This document shows positions 1 to 7,975 of a stretch of 64,000 bases of DNA, piece after piece. The translations under genes and the position numbers were made by a program. The number at the start of each line of letters is the position of its first letter. The stretch's first letter is position 1. Under the pieces are notes generated by a model. That model worked only from the letters and a program-made list of their open reading frames with translations. It ran no database searches and was not told the DNA's origin. The DNA lies in assembly GCA_019801415.1 (NCBI GenBank), contig JAHVJD010000012.1:1-64000 (forward strand), read 5' to 3'. The DNA comes from Nocardioides marinus (GTDB taxonomy: Bacteria; Pseudomonadota; Alphaproteobacteria; Rhodobacterales; Rhodobacteraceae).

Positions 1-383
1 TAAGCGCCCCCACAGCGCCTTGGGATACCGGCCCCCTGCGCCAGAAACCATCGTCCCGATGGACCAAAGGCCAGTCATGCACTAACAATCAAACCGGACC
101 AGTCGGATCAGGCTCCCCATGTGGATGGTTTGTCAGACCTTCGGGTCTCACAGGCTTCTCCTCAACGGATAGGAGAAGTATGTCCAAAATCCAAGAATAA
201 CAGATAGATACAAACGCAGTTCTTGATCACGAAGTGATCAAGCGATCGGCCAAAGATCGGCTATGGCTTCACTTCGTGAAGTGCTTCGCAAGTGTCATAG
301 AACTTACAGGCTGGTTGGGCTGGGCGGGCTGAGTTTAAAGTTCGGCCTGCGGCCAAACTGGTTCTGCAGCCCGCCAAAGACCA
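1..383. other. Hairpin-rich noncoding end of the mobile island
   Basis: I see no convincing gene here, but at least six inverted repeats. They are a 5-bp stem with a TTCG tetraloop (135-139/144-148), an 8-bp stem CTTCTCCT/AGGAGAAG (155-162/171-178), a 9-bp stem CTTGATCAC/GTGATCAAG with a GAA loop (222-230/234-242), CTTCAC/GTGAAG (267-272/276-281) enclosed by CTATG/CATAG (261-265/296-300), GTTCGGCC/GGCCAAAC with one mismatch (340-347/351-358), and a perfect 9-bp outer stem GGCGGGCTG/CAGCCCGCC (323-331/367-375) around the last one. The final nested pair begins eight bases beyond the stop of the gene at 384-779 and could be its 3' structure or terminator. A transfer or replication origin, or a structured RNA, is possible but unproven. 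Confidence 0.5.
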
Positions 384-779
384 TCATCCTCTGAGGCTGA
401 TTTCCATGAATACACTTTCGCCAACGCCTCCTAGAACGTCATCGAGTTCTTGGGTGTTCAATCCATCGACCCCCTCTACGATTTGGCTGCTCAGCTTCTT
501 GGGGTCATCCGATGCCAGGTAGGACCAATAGAAGGCTGTCCCTCCGGGGAGCTCAACTTTCTTTTGTTGATGCAAGTCCCGAACTTCTTGTTCTGTCAAA
601 CCGATTGCGAGGGCAAAATGAACCCTGCGGCCTTCCACCCGGCCCATGCCCTCGAAAATCGCTTTCTTGGTGGTCGCAGCGCCACCGTTTTCCTCCAACC
701 ACTTGCGGGCAAGACGGTTGCCGGGAGCCGAACGTATGACTGCTGATGGAGTGAACGTTATGATATCAATATCGGCCAT
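384..779 (-). CDS. Hypothetical protein, 131 aa, island cargo
   Basis: I do not recognise this protein. The ATG at 779 is chosen because AAGGA lies about 11 bases upstream on the coding strand; the frame extends further upstream without a better start. The product is soluble-looking, with no signal peptide or membrane segment. It has a basic N-terminal half (RLARKWLEENGG, then GMGRVEGRRVHF) and an acidic C-terminal third. The text resembles small phage or island proteins of unknown role. It is co-oriented with the next two genes and the integrase, consistent with cargo of the tRNA-Phe island. The gene is real on frame length and RBS, but the function is open. Confidence 0.6.
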   Translation of the reverse strand: MADIDIITFTPSAVIRSAPGNRLARKWLEENGGAATTKKAIFEGMGRVEGRRVHFALAIGLTEQEVRDLHQQKKVELPGGTAFYWSYLASDDPKKLSSQIVEGVDGLNTQELDDVLGGVGESVFMEISLRG

Positions 780-891
780 TGAGAAGATTTCCTTGGGATA
801 GTCGCTGCGCACGATGCAGATCCGGGATGTTAAATCCGATACCAACACCGCGACCGTGTACCTGATGAAGTCACACATCCCAATTGAAATG

Positions 892-1257
892 TCACTTGCC
901 GAAGCGGCTGCGGATGGCCGAGGCGGCACCTTCCAGCACCTCATCCAGTTTGCCTTCGCTGGCGAGGGTCTTCAACTTCTGAAGGTTCCCGGCCACGTCC
1001 TTGGCATCGGTGCATTTGATGGCGTTCAGGCCAGGGGCCAGCTCAAGGGGAGCTTTCCCGTAGCGGGGAGAGATGAACCAATCCCCCTGATCCGATTTCC
1101 ACACCCAAGTGCTTTTGATCGTGTTGGCATCACCATCCGGCATGCCTGCGAGCTGCTTGTCGATGGCGGCAATGAATTTCTGACGGCGCTGGCTCGACGG
1201 CTGGCTTGCCTTCGGCTTCTCGGCGGCTTCAAGTTTGAACTGTTTCTCAAGTGCCAT
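892..1257 (-). CDS. Small hypothetical protein, DUF6641-like
   Basis: This 121-aa protein has a layout I associate with the DUF6641 family of phage and island proteins: an N-terminal FKLEAAEKP segment, a QRRQKFIAAIDKQ helix, a central RYGKAPLELAPG strand pair and a C-terminal helix ending in GKLDEVLEGAASAI. The function of that family is unknown and the assignment is from memory of the pattern. The ATG at 1257 has a strong AAAGGAG five bases upstream, which decides it over the longer frame. It lies between two other unknown genes of the island on the same strand. Confidence 0.65.
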   Translation of the reverse strand: MALEKQFKLEAAEKPKASQPSSQRRQKFIAAIDKQLAGMPDGDANTIKSTWVWKSDQGDWFISPRYGKAPLELAPGLNAIKCTDAKDVAGNLQKLKTLASEGKLDEVLEGAASAIRSRFGK

Positions 1258-1376
1258 TGGGGTCTCCTTTGCTACCCCAACGGCGTCCTCTGAAACGACG
1301 GTCGCAGACAACACTTGCGGTCAACATTCGGAAAGGCTTTGCGATAAGCTGCAAAGCAAAGCTCTACACCCCTCGT

Positions 1377-2144
1377 CTAACGGATAATCATCATGCGTTT
1401 CTTACCAAGCACGCTGTTTGGCTCGACTCCCACACTTTCGGCAATTTTAACAAAGAGCCGGTCGGCACGCTCCGACATGGCAAACTCTTCTAGAACGTCA
1501 GGTGCCGAAGAGATCGGCACCGGCCTTTGGCGTTGTGAAAAAGATATGAAGCGTGTGCGGCAAGCACTGAGATATAGTCCAAGATCTGATCTGGTAAGGG
1601 GGCCAGTTTTGCGAAGGAACGCCTTTAGGATGCATTCGGCGTTCAAGTCTATTCTGTCCTGATCAACATCTATGAGGAGGGGGTCTTTTTCCATCATTGC
1701 GCCGATTGACTGGTTTACCGAGCTTTCTACGAGGATCATGTTTACCCAGGCCTCAGGCCAAGCTTGCATCAAGCGTGTTTTGCTAACCGCATGATCGCCA
1801 TCGTAGAGATGGACATCTTTGATCGATCCCTCTGTTGTCTTCAAACGAAACTTCACCGCATCCCTATAGCGCCGATAATTCGCGGCAACCCAGACCTGCT
1901 GATAGCTGTAGCCTTCCGGATACCCCCAGGGTTTCACTCGCCCGCTGACAACAATTGCTTTCCGTCTCCTGCCGATAGGTAGGGCATCTAGGTCATTTTC
2001 TCTCCTCCAGTCGTCCAATGCCGCTCTGGTCTTGAATGCGATGGGAAGGGGGGCGCCGCCTTCGACTGCGGTTACAAAATCCATTTCAGTCGAACTAGTC
2101 ATGTGGATGTTATCTTCGAAAGGTTTTGTGGAACCTTTTGTCAT
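1377..2144 (-). CDS. Hypothetical protein, about 255 aa, island cargo
   Basis: I do not recognise this protein. It is a soluble protein with a basic patch (IGRRRKAIVVSGRVKPWG), an aromatic-rich stretch (GYPEGYSYQQVWVAANYRRYRD) and a C-terminal half with LLIDVDQDRIDLNAE and a basic end. The start is uncertain: ATG at 2144, ATG at 2102 and a TTG at 2228 are all in frame, and none has a clear ribosome site. It lies between the integrase and the DUF6641-like gene, all on one strand. Base composition is somewhat more AT-rich than in the core genes to the right, which fits acquisition with the island. Confidence 0.5.
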   Translation of the reverse strand: MTKGSTKPFEDNIHMTSSTEMDFVTAVEGGAPLPIAFKTRAALDDWRRENDLDALPIGRRRKAIVVSGRVKPWGYPEGYSYQQVWVAANYRRYRDAVKFRLKTTEGSIKDVHLYDGDHAVSKTRLMQAWPEAWVNMILVESSVNQSIGAMMEKDPLLIDVDQDRIDLNAECILKAFLRKTGPLTRSDLGLYLSACRTRFISFSQRQRPVPISSAPDVLEEFAMSERADRLFVKIAESVGVEPNSVLGKKRMMIIR

Positions 2145-2304
2145 ATTTCTTGAACTCTTGGGCTGATTGGCAGGAGGGAGCTTTGTAAAGCTTTGGGCAC
2201 ACCATTGGCGACTGAAAACTCTGCTCAATTCAACTAATGGGGTATCTTACTTGGAGGACAGCTATAGCTTGAACCGGCTCACCTCCTCAGTCGTCCCCAC
2301 GGGT

Positions 2305-3474
2305 TTACAGGTTCTCAATCAGCTCCTTCGTCGGGGCCATATTTTTGAGGTAGAAGCGCTCCAGCTGGTCCACCGACGTGCCAGCATTCTTTGCAAGGGT
2401 ATAAAGGTTTACCTTGCCCTGAGAGCCCCTGAGGCGTGCTTGGATGGCATAGTGCCGGAGGGAGTACGGAGACAGCTTCCTGTCCTCGTCCAGCAGCTCG
2501 GCCTTTTCAAGGATATGGTTGAACAGACGCCGGGCCGTGTTGATGGCCGTCCTGCGGTTGGAATATTCCGGCATCCACACATAGCCGTTCCGATCTGGGC
2601 CGCTCTCATCGAAAGGGTTCAGGGTGCCCTGATAGAGGGGAACAGCCAGCGGCATGGTCACGCTGCTGCGCCCACCGGTCTTGCCGCCACGGACGTTCAT
2701 CTCCAAGTGCGGTGGGTCGCCTTTGATCTGAATGTCCTTGTGCTTCAGCCCGAACAGCTCGCCCTCTGTAGGCCGGAGGAACGTGTGAACGACGAAACGG
2801 AACATCTTGGCATGGTGGCCGGTGATCTGGACGCCACGGACGACATCCCCACGCTTGGCACATTCGCCAGCAGCCTTCATGAACCGTTTGTACTCGTCGT
2901 CCGTGAAGGTATGCCGAGGGGTGTCCACGGTCTTCTGCTTCGGCATCACCGGCAGCACATTCAGAATGCCGTCTTCCACCGCCAGGGTCAGGACCTTGCG
3001 GATGATGATCGTGTGTTTGGCCTTGGTCGATTCTGCCAGCCGCTTTGGCCGGTTCTCGTCCAGATGAATTAGGTAGTCTCGGACTTTGCCGGTGGTGATC
3101 TTCGTGACGTCATACTTACCGAAATAGCAGATCAGGCCATCCTTGGACCGGTTCAGCAGCTTGTTGTCACCGTCCGACCACTTGGACTTGCCTTTCTGAA
3201 TGCCCATCAGCTTCTTGGCATAGTGCTCGAAGCTGGTGGCCTTCTTCTGAGCATGGTCGCTGTTGGCTTTGCTGCGGTATGAGTCGGCAAACTCATAGGC
3301 CACTTCAATCGCATCCAGCCGTGATGTCTCCTTGGACGACCGGTGGACGTATTTCCCTGCCAGGGGGTCTCTGAAACGAATAAGCCAGTACGGGCTTCGG
3401 GCTGTCAGCACGATGGCCAGCCCTTTCCGGAGATGCTTGATCTTGAGTATTCGGTTTTTGGAATCTTGGGACAA
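2305..3474 (-). CDS. Tyrosine recombinase / phage-type integrase
   Basis: A site-specific recombinase of 389 aa, expected to integrate and excise the island at tRNA-Phe. The N-terminal part (about 1-180) is the DNA-arm and core-binding region. The catalytic domain shows Arg234 (FLRPTEGEL), Lys265 (RGGKTGG), Arg340 in SPYSLRHYA and the nucleophile Tyr375 (ERFYLK). The two usual histidines are replaced: Tyr337 stands where HxLRH normally has its first His, and Thr366 where the late His/Trp sits. The only start near the frame beginning is a TTG at 3474 without a good ribosome site, so the true N-terminus is uncertain. It points away from the tRNA, with its start about 100 bases from the tRNA 3' end, as for tRNA-targeting islands. 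Confidence 0.85.
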   Translation of the reverse strand: MSQDSKNRILKIKHLRKGLAIVLTARSPYWLIRFRDPLAGKYVHRSSKETSRLDAIEVAYEFADSYRSKANSDHAQKKATSFEHYAKKLMGIQKGKSKWSDGDNKLLNRSKDGLICYFGKYDVTKITTGKVRDYLIHLDENRPKRLAESTKAKHTIIIRKVLTLAVEDGILNVLPVMPKQKTVDTPRHTFTDDEYKRFMKAAGECAKRGDVVRGVQITGHHAKMFRFVVHTFLRPTEGELFGLKHKDIQIKGDPPHLEMNVRGGKTGGRSSVTMPLAVPLYQGTLNPFDESGPDRNGYVWMPEYSNRRTAINTARRLFNHILEKAELLDEDRKLSPYSLRHYAIQARLRGSQGKVNLYTLAKNAGTSVDQLERFYLKNMAPTKELIENL

Positions 3475-3550
3475 ATCGAGCCCGTCAGAGGAGTGTATAA
3501 CTGTGTGTAACTTTTACGGGTGAAATCTGACGATCTCAACGGACCAAATA

Positions 3551-3620
3551 AATCAACTATTTCAGTTATTTAGTGGTGCCCGGGGGCGGAATCGAACCAC
3601 CGACACGAGGATTTTCAATC
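3551..3620. other. Inferred attachment site (att) at the tRNA-Phe 3' end
   Basis: The integrase sits on the 3' side of tRNA-Phe, so the crossover is expected in the T-arm/anticodon part of the tRNA, which must stay intact after integration. Just outside the encoded CCA is an imperfect inverted repeat, AACT-GAAAT-AGTT (3555-3567), suitable as a recombinase arm or core site. The second copy of the tRNA 3' end, which would mark the other boundary, is not in this window, so the site is inferred from position only. Confidence 0.35.
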
Positions 3621-3648
3621 CACTGCTCTACCCCTGAGCTACCCGGGC
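3574..3648 (-). tRNA. tRNA-Phe (GAA)
   Basis: A 75-nt cloverleaf on the minus strand, including an encoded CCA. The acceptor stem is GCCCGGG/CCCGGGC with discriminator A, followed by T8-A9 and a D-arm GCTC..GAGC. The anticodon loop is TTGAAAA giving anticodon GAA, and the T-arm carries GGTTCGATTCC. It serves as the integration target of the island to its left and ends the maf–RNase–yacG block to its right. Confidence 0.97.
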
Positions 3649-3729
3649 ACGGGAAGGCTGTTCGCCTTGGGTGTGGGCCTTCTATGCTCTGCACGCGGCG
3701 GTGTCCAGAGGCTTTTTCAAAGAAAATCA

Positions 3730-3933
3730 CTAATGCCGCGTTCCAGGGGATTTTTCTTGCACCTCACCGAGGCGATCAGCCTCTTCCAGAGCCTTTTCAA
3801 CATCTTCGGGATCCTGGCTCGGCACCGCGTAGGACCCGTTCAGCCATTTGCCGAGGTCAATATCGGCGCAACGAAGCGAACAGAACGGGCGGTAGGCTTT
3901 CTCCGTCTTGCCGCCGCAGATCGGGCAACTCAT
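3730..3933 (-). CDS. yacG: DNA gyrase inhibitor YacG
   Basis: A 67-aa zinc-binding protein. Cys3, Cys6, Cys18 and Cys22 (CPIC...CSLRC) form the family's treble-clef zinc site, and the C-terminal helix is acidic as usual. In E. coli YacG binds GyrB and blocks DNA binding. The ATG overlaps the stop of the RNase E/G gene by ATGA, so translation is coupled. The gene order maf, RNase E/G, yacG is common in Rhodobacteraceae. Confidence 0.93.
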   Translation of the reverse strand: MSCPICGGKTEKAYRPFCSLRCADIDLGKWLNGSYAVPSQDPEDVEKALEEADRLGEVQEKSPGTRH

Positions 3934-4952
3934 TTCAGCACCTCCGACACTGCAATACGGCCGCGCTTGCGTTGCAGCTCGTAGTGACCAAGGTTGGTCC
4001 AGCCGACCAGGACTGTTTCCTCCGGATCGGCACGCAGGGCCGCGCGCAATGCCGTCTCAAAGCTGCGACGGTCCTTCTTGGGCATGGGAGCCAGATCCAG
4101 CACGATCTGACCGCCCAGCCCCCGAACGCGCAAGGCCCGCGGCAACGCCTTGGCAGCGGACATGTTCGCCTTGAGCCCCGCCGCCATCGAGGTGTCCGAC
4201 CCCGTGTTCACATCTACCGCCACCAATGCGCGGGTCGGCTCGATGAACAGGAACGCGCCGCCCGGCAATGGCTCGCGGATGCTGCGCGCGGTCTCCAGCG
4301 CGTCCAGAACGCCCAGCCGCTCAAACCCTCCGGGCGCGCGCTCGACATCGGCGGGCTCCACCCAGTCGCGCCAGGCAAGAAAATGCGGGCCATCCCCTTC
4401 GGTCAGGACCTCGGTCTCGGCGCCGGTATCGTCCATCACTTGCGTGGCCATCGAGAGCATGGCGGCAATGTCTTCCGCGATCTCCTCGCTGGGCGCACCG
4501 GCGCAGGCGGACCGCAGGATCAGCCCGTAGGCGGATTCGGCCATTTCCTCATGGGCGATTTCCAGCAGGCGGTCGCGCTCGCCCTCATCGCGGATGCTGC
4601 GCGAGATGTTCAGCCCCGGCGCATCCGGCGTCACGATGGCATAGCGGCTTTTGAACAGCAGCTTCTGCGTCACCGGGATGGCCTTGCCCGGCTCGGCGTA
4701 GCCGGTGACCTGCACCAGGATCATCTGACCCGGCGACAGGCCCTTGACCTGGCGCAGGAAGGCCGGGCCGTCCGGGGTGGTCAGGAACATGCCACCCTGC
4801 CCCTTGACCGGCCGGTCAGCGCGGGCGCGGTAAATGGTTCCGGGCGCGGGCGCGTCGCTTTCGACCAGGAAGTCTTCCAGCTTGCCATCCACCATCAACG
4901 CCGCGGCTTCGCGGTCCTGGATGTGGTCGAGGATAATGGTACGGCCCTTCAT
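3930..4952 (-). CDS. rng: Ribonuclease E/G family protein
   Basis: A 340-aa relative of the catalytic part of RNase E/G, which cleaves single-stranded RNA in rRNA processing and mRNA turnover. An N-terminal S1-like region is followed by the RNase E/G core. The metal-binding segment [10 protein letters not shown] is present, as is the [19 protein letters not shown] motif of the DNase I-like subdomain. It is shorter than E. coli RNase G (about 490 aa), as alphaproteobacterial 'RNase E/G-like' proteins beside maf often are, and lacks the zinc-link region. The ATG at 4952 is chosen because it overlaps the maf stop by ATGA; the frame runs upstream inside maf. Confidence 0.9.
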   Translation of the reverse strand: MKGRTIILDHIQDREAAALMVDGKLEDFLVESDAPAPGTIYRARADRPVKGQGGMFLTTPDGPAFLRQVKGLSPGQMILVQVTGYAEPGKAIPVTQKLLFKSRYAIVTPDAPGLNISRSIRDEGERDRLLEIAHEEMAESAYGLILRSACAGAPSEEIAEDIAAMLSMATQVMDDTGAETEVLTEGDGPHFLAWRDWVEPADVERAPGGFERLGVLDALETARSIREPLPGGAFLFIEPTRALVAVDVNTGSDTSMAAGLKANMSAAKALPRALRVRGLGGQIVLDLAPMPKKDRRSFETALRAALRADPEETVLVGWTNLGHYELQRKRGRIAVSEVLK

Positions 4953-5530
4953 GCGGCAGTCTCCTGATACAGCGGCAGCCCAGCGGCGCGCAAAAGATTG
5001 GCGGTTTCTGACAGCGGCAAGCCCACGATGCCGGTGAACGATCCGCTGATCCATGGGATGAAGGCCCCCGCGGGCCCCTGAATGGCATAGGCACCCGCTT
5101 TGCCTTCCCAGTCCCCAGTGGCAAGATAGGCATTCAGTTCGTCGTCTGACAGGCGCTTCATCTTGACCTGGCTGACCACGTCCTTGGCCCAGACCCGGTC
5201 CCCCCGGCGCACAGCAACGGCCGTGATGACCCGGTGGCGTCGGCCGGACAAGGCCAGCAGAAACTCGGCGGCCTCCCCCGCATCGCGCGGCTTGCCCAGG
5301 ATGCGGCGACCAAGGGCCACAGTCGTATCGGCACAGAGCACGACATCATCCGCACCGGCCGCGACTGCGCGGGTCTTTTCCCGGGTCACGCGGGCACAAT
5401 AGGCCCGCGGCAATTCCCCATCCAGCGGGGTTTCATCGATGTCAGGCGGTGAGACCGCATCGGGATGAACCCCCAGCTGTGCCAGAAGTTGCAGCCGCCG
5501 CGGACTGCCCGATCCCAGGATAAATGCCAT
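4949..5530 (-). CDS. maf: Maf-like nucleoside triphosphate pyrophosphatase
   Basis: A 193-aa house-cleaning enzyme that hydrolyses non-canonical or modified nucleotides to monophosphates. Diagnostic segments are [11 protein letters not shown] at the N-terminus (phosphate binding), DIDETP, and [16 protein letters not shown] with the catalytic Asp. The end ([18 protein letters not shown]) is typical. The ATG at 5530 begins the conserved [12 protein letters not shown]; the frame upstream has no Maf similarity. It overlaps the RNase E/G start by ATGA. Confidence 0.94.
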   Translation of the reverse strand: MAFILGSGSPRRLQLLAQLGVHPDAVSPPDIDETPLDGELPRAYCARVTREKTRAVAAGADDVVLCADTTVALGRRILGKPRDAGEAAEFLLALSGRRHRVITAVAVRRGDRVWAKDVVSQVKMKRLSDDELNAYLATGDWEGKAGAYAIQGPAGAFIPWISGSFTGIVGLPLSETANLLRAAGLPLYQETAA

Positions 5531-5672
5531 TCCGTAGCCCCTTTGCCGATTTACGCCTGTCTTAAGGTGAATGCCGTCCGCTTTAAAGAGTGGCTCGCTC
5601 TTTCGCCCCACCAAGCCCCGCTGACGACAGCCGAGACGGGAGATCGCAGCGAAGCAACCACCGAAAATAACA

Positions 5673-5697
5673 AAAGCCCGGCAGGAGGCCGGGCTTT
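5673..5697 (-). terminator. Intrinsic terminator after infA
   Basis: A perfect 10-bp stem AAAGCCCGGC/GCCGGGCTTT with an AGGAG loop. Read on the minus strand it is followed by a T-rich run (TGTTATTTTC). It lies 24 bases past the infA stop and separates infA from maf. Confidence 0.85.
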
Positions 5698-5720
5698 GCA
5701 TCTTTTGGCAGATCGAACAC

Positions 5721-5939
5721 TTACTTGAAGCGATAGTTGATCCGACCCTTGGTCAGGTCATAGGGGGTCATTTCCACCTGGACCCGGTCGCCAGCCAGAA
5801 CACGGATGCGGTTCTTGCGCATCTTGCCTGCCGTATGTGCGATGATTTCATGGCCGTTTTCCAGCTCGACCCGAAACGTCGCATTAGGCAGGAGTTCCTT
5901 CACGACACCGGGAAATTCGAGCGTATCTTCCTTGGCCAT
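5721..5939 (-). CDS. infA: Translation initiation factor IF-1
   Basis: A 72-aa single OB-fold protein that occupies the ribosomal A site during initiation. The sequence is the standard bacterial IF-1: [11 protein letters not shown], then [26 protein letters not shown], then the [12 protein letters not shown] end. The length is exactly that of the family. It is closed by its own terminator and so separated from the maf block, while a nitrilase gene lies upstream on the same strand. Confidence 0.98.
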   Translation of the reverse strand: MAKEDTLEFPGVVKELLPNATFRVELENGHEIIAHTAGKMRKNRIRVLAGDRVQVEMTPYDLTKGRINYRFK

Positions 5940-6022
5940 GTTGTCTCCATCGTTGCGTTACCCCGCAGAACGCGGGATGTGCGCTTAAATGAGCGCATTT
6001 TCCCCGCATTTCAAGGCCTCAA
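5940..6022. other. infA leader with two small hairpins
   Basis: Between infA and the nitrilase stop there are two inverted repeats: CCCGC-AGAAC-GCGGG near 5962-5976 and TGCGCT-TAAATG-AGCGCA (5980-5997) followed on the plus strand by TTTT. They lie in the presumed infA promoter/leader. Whether they act in transcription or only in the RNA leader cannot be told from the sequence. Confidence 0.35.
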
Positions 6023-6901
6023 TCAGCATAACAGCGCTTTTGTGACCGATTTGATGCGTGGCACCTGCTCGTCCCAATGCAAGCGGTTGAGAACCCCGCC
6101 ATCGGCCCGAACCTGGGCGATGGCGGCCAGATCGGCCTCGCCATAGGTCCAGCCGGGCTGGTCCATGGTGCCCTCGGCAATTACACCGGTGCCGGGGAAG
6201 CCATTGTCGGGCGGGCCGAAAATGCCACCCATGCCGGTGTTCACATCCACCGCTTCAGACCAGGTGTTGGCCCCCACGACAGAGGCCATCGCGGTGACGC
6301 ACTGGCACTCCAGCGCCCGTGACATCGCCCCCAATCGCACCCGCCAGTAGCCCGCAAGTGCCTCGGTGCAGGAGGGCACGAGAATCACATCCACTTCGGC
6401 CAAAGCCCGTCCCAGCAGGGGGAATTCGCTATCATAACAGATCAGCACGCCGATCTTGCCCAACGCGGTTTCAAAGACCTTCAATGGACCGCCACCAGCG
6501 ACTCCCCAGTCCTCCCGTTCGAATCGGGTCATGATTTGCTTGTCCTGATGGTCACGCCCGCCCGCCGGAGTATAGAATTCCGCCCGGTTCACGACCTTTC
6601 CGGCATCGTCCAGCACCGGCGCCGATGCGCCCAGAATATGCACGCGATGTTCGGCCGCGAGCTTGAGGTGCAGCGCCGCGGCGTCCTCCATCCGTTCCGA
6701 AACCGCGCGGATCGAGCCTTGCAGGTCGGCGGCCGTCTCGGCCCCTGCGAGCGTCGACAGCTCCATCGCGCCGTATTCGGGAAACAGCAACAGCTCCGCC
6801 CCGTTGCCAGCGGCCTCGGCCACCCATGAGGCCAGCTTGTCCTCGTATTGCGCCCAGCTGTCGAGCCAGTCGAGCGGATAGGCAGAAGTAGCGATTTTCA
6901 T
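6023..6901 (-). CDS. Carbon–nitrogen hydrolase (nitrilase superfamily)
   Basis: A 292-aa amidohydrolase. The Glu-Lys-Cys triad of the superfamily is visible: Glu42 (LLLFPEYGAME), Lys121 (DKQIMTRFE) and Cys155 (VLICYDSEFP). The substrate is probably an amide or carbamoyl compound, but the sequence does not define it. The start MKIATSAYP at 6901 fits the family; the frame upstream is not similar. The upstream GNAT gene ends 76 bases before it on the same strand. It is an accessory gene lying between infA and the phosphatase/UPF0262 genes that usually neighbour infA. Confidence 0.88.
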   Translation of the reverse strand: MKIATSAYPLDWLDSWAQYEDKLASWVAEAAGNGAELLLFPEYGAMELSTLAGAETAADLQGSIRAVSERMEDAAALHLKLAAEHRVHILGASAPVLDDAGKVVNRAEFYTPAGGRDHQDKQIMTRFEREDWGVAGGGPLKVFETALGKIGVLICYDSEFPLLGRALAEVDVILVPSCTEALAGYWRVRLGAMSRALECQCVTAMASVVGANTWSEAVDVNTGMGGIFGPPDNGFPGTGVIAEGTMDQPGWTYGEADLAAIAQVRADGGVLNRLHWDEQVPRIKSVTKALLC

Positions 6902-6977
6902 CCAAATGTCTCCTGTTGCCTTCATGAGCCGCAGCATGGCGCTGCGACTGGGACCAGCGCAAGCCAACCGGCTGGTA

Positions 6978-7565
6978 CTATAGGTCCCGAATCCAGAACT
7001 GCAGAGATTTTGAGCTCTCGGTGGGCTGGTCCACGTCCTTCCAGGAGAAACGTGCGGCGACATTTTCCAGCGGAGCATAGCCGCGCTTGCGCCAGAAGGC
7101 ATCCAGCGGCCTGTAATCTGCCGGGCGCAAGGGATGATCCGCCGGGCGCTGCACGGCGCAGAACGCCGATTTCAAATAGCCCAGCTTGCGCGCATGTGTC
7201 TCGCGAAGGTCGAAGAATGCGTGACCCACGCCACGGCCGCGATAGTCCGGCAGCAGCACCGATTCGGCGCAGTAGAACACCGTCGCCAGATCAATGCCGC
7301 TCCCGCGGAAGGCGGCTGCAAAATCATCGGCATGGTCGCTGAGCGGCGTCCCGGTTGCCACCCCAACCAGGGTGTTTCCGTCAAAGGCCCCCACGATGAC
7401 AGCCTTGTCGCTGTCCCTATAGCTTTGCAGATAGCTGCGCTCATATTCCAGATTGCCATCGTAGAGGTATGGCCAGTCTCGGAACACCGTGATGCGCAAG
7501 CGGGCGACATCCTCCAGCGCGGCATCCAATGCCGCGCCGGTCAACGCCCCGATCCGCAGGCTCAT
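6978..7565 (-). CDS. GNAT-family N-acetyltransferase
   Basis: A 195-aa acetyl-CoA-dependent acyltransferase. The acetyl-CoA loop is seen in VLLPDYRGRGVGHAFFDLRETHARKLGY (motif RGRGVG). The substrate is unknown. The ATG overlaps the stop of the upstream SnoaL-like gene by one base (TGATG), so the two are translationally coupled. With the nitrilase and phosphatase they make a tight run of accessory genes on one strand. Confidence 0.85.
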   Translation of the reverse strand: MSLRIGALTGAALDAALEDVARLRITVFRDWPYLYDGNLEYERSYLQSYRDSDKAVIVGAFDGNTLVGVATGTPLSDHADDFAAAFRGSGIDLATVFYCAESVLLPDYRGRGVGHAFFDLRETHARKLGYLKSAFCAVQRPADHPLRPADYRPLDAFWRKRGYAPLENVAARFSWKDVDQPTESSKSLQFWIRDL

Positions 7566-7975
7566 CAGGCCGCGGCCCCCTTGCCGGAGACCTGCGCGAT
7601 CCAGTCAGCAAGGTTGTAATAGGTGGTGACGCGAGAAATCTTGCCGTCCTTCAGCTCGAAAAACGACCCGCCGGGCAGACGGTAGGTCTGGCCCTCGGCC
7701 TCCGGAAGGCCTTCGTCGGTCACCAGGTAGGTGCCGTTGACGATGAACTCCGCCGCCGCGCGGGTGCCGCAGGGGCTGGAAAAGATCACCATATCGGTCA
7801 GCTCTTCCTTGTAGCAGCGGCTCATATGGGCGCAGAATTCAGCGAATTTTTCCTTGCCCAGACGGATCTTACCCTCGTTGACGTGATGGGCAATACCGTC
7901 GTCCAAGCAATCCAGCATGGCTGCGGTATCGCCGGAATTGAAGGCGTCGAAATAGCGCGCGATGGTCTCTGTCAT
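7565..7975 (-). CDS. SnoaL/ketosteroid-isomerase-like (NTF2-fold) protein
   Basis: A 136-aa protein of the NTF2 fold. It begins TETIARYFDAFNSGDTAAMLDCLDDGIAHHVNEG, which is the usual opening of 'ketosteroid isomerase-related' proteins, and ends with FFELKDGKISRVTTYYNLADWIAQV. A catalytic role is likely but not defined. The ATG overlaps the stop of the upstream phosphatase by ATGA, and its stop overlaps the GNAT start, so this is a coupled three-gene run. Confidence 0.85.
   Translation of the reverse strand: MTETIARYFDAFNSGDTAAMLDCLDDGIAHHVNEGKIRLGKEKFAEFCAHMSRCYKEELTDMVIFSSPCGTRAAAEFIVNGTYLVTDEGLPEAEGQTYRLPGGSFFELKDGKISRVTTYYNLADWIAQVSGKGAAA

Noticed and set aside
1-3500. A second copy of the tRNA-Phe 3' end as the island's other boundary
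   Set aside because: I looked for the CCGGGGGCGGAATCGAACC-type repeat left of the tRNA and saw none, so the other attachment site must lie outside the window.
3573-4967. A 464-codon open frame on the plus strand starting in the tRNA
   Set aside because: It begins inside tRNA-Phe and is antisense to yacG and the RNase E/G gene.
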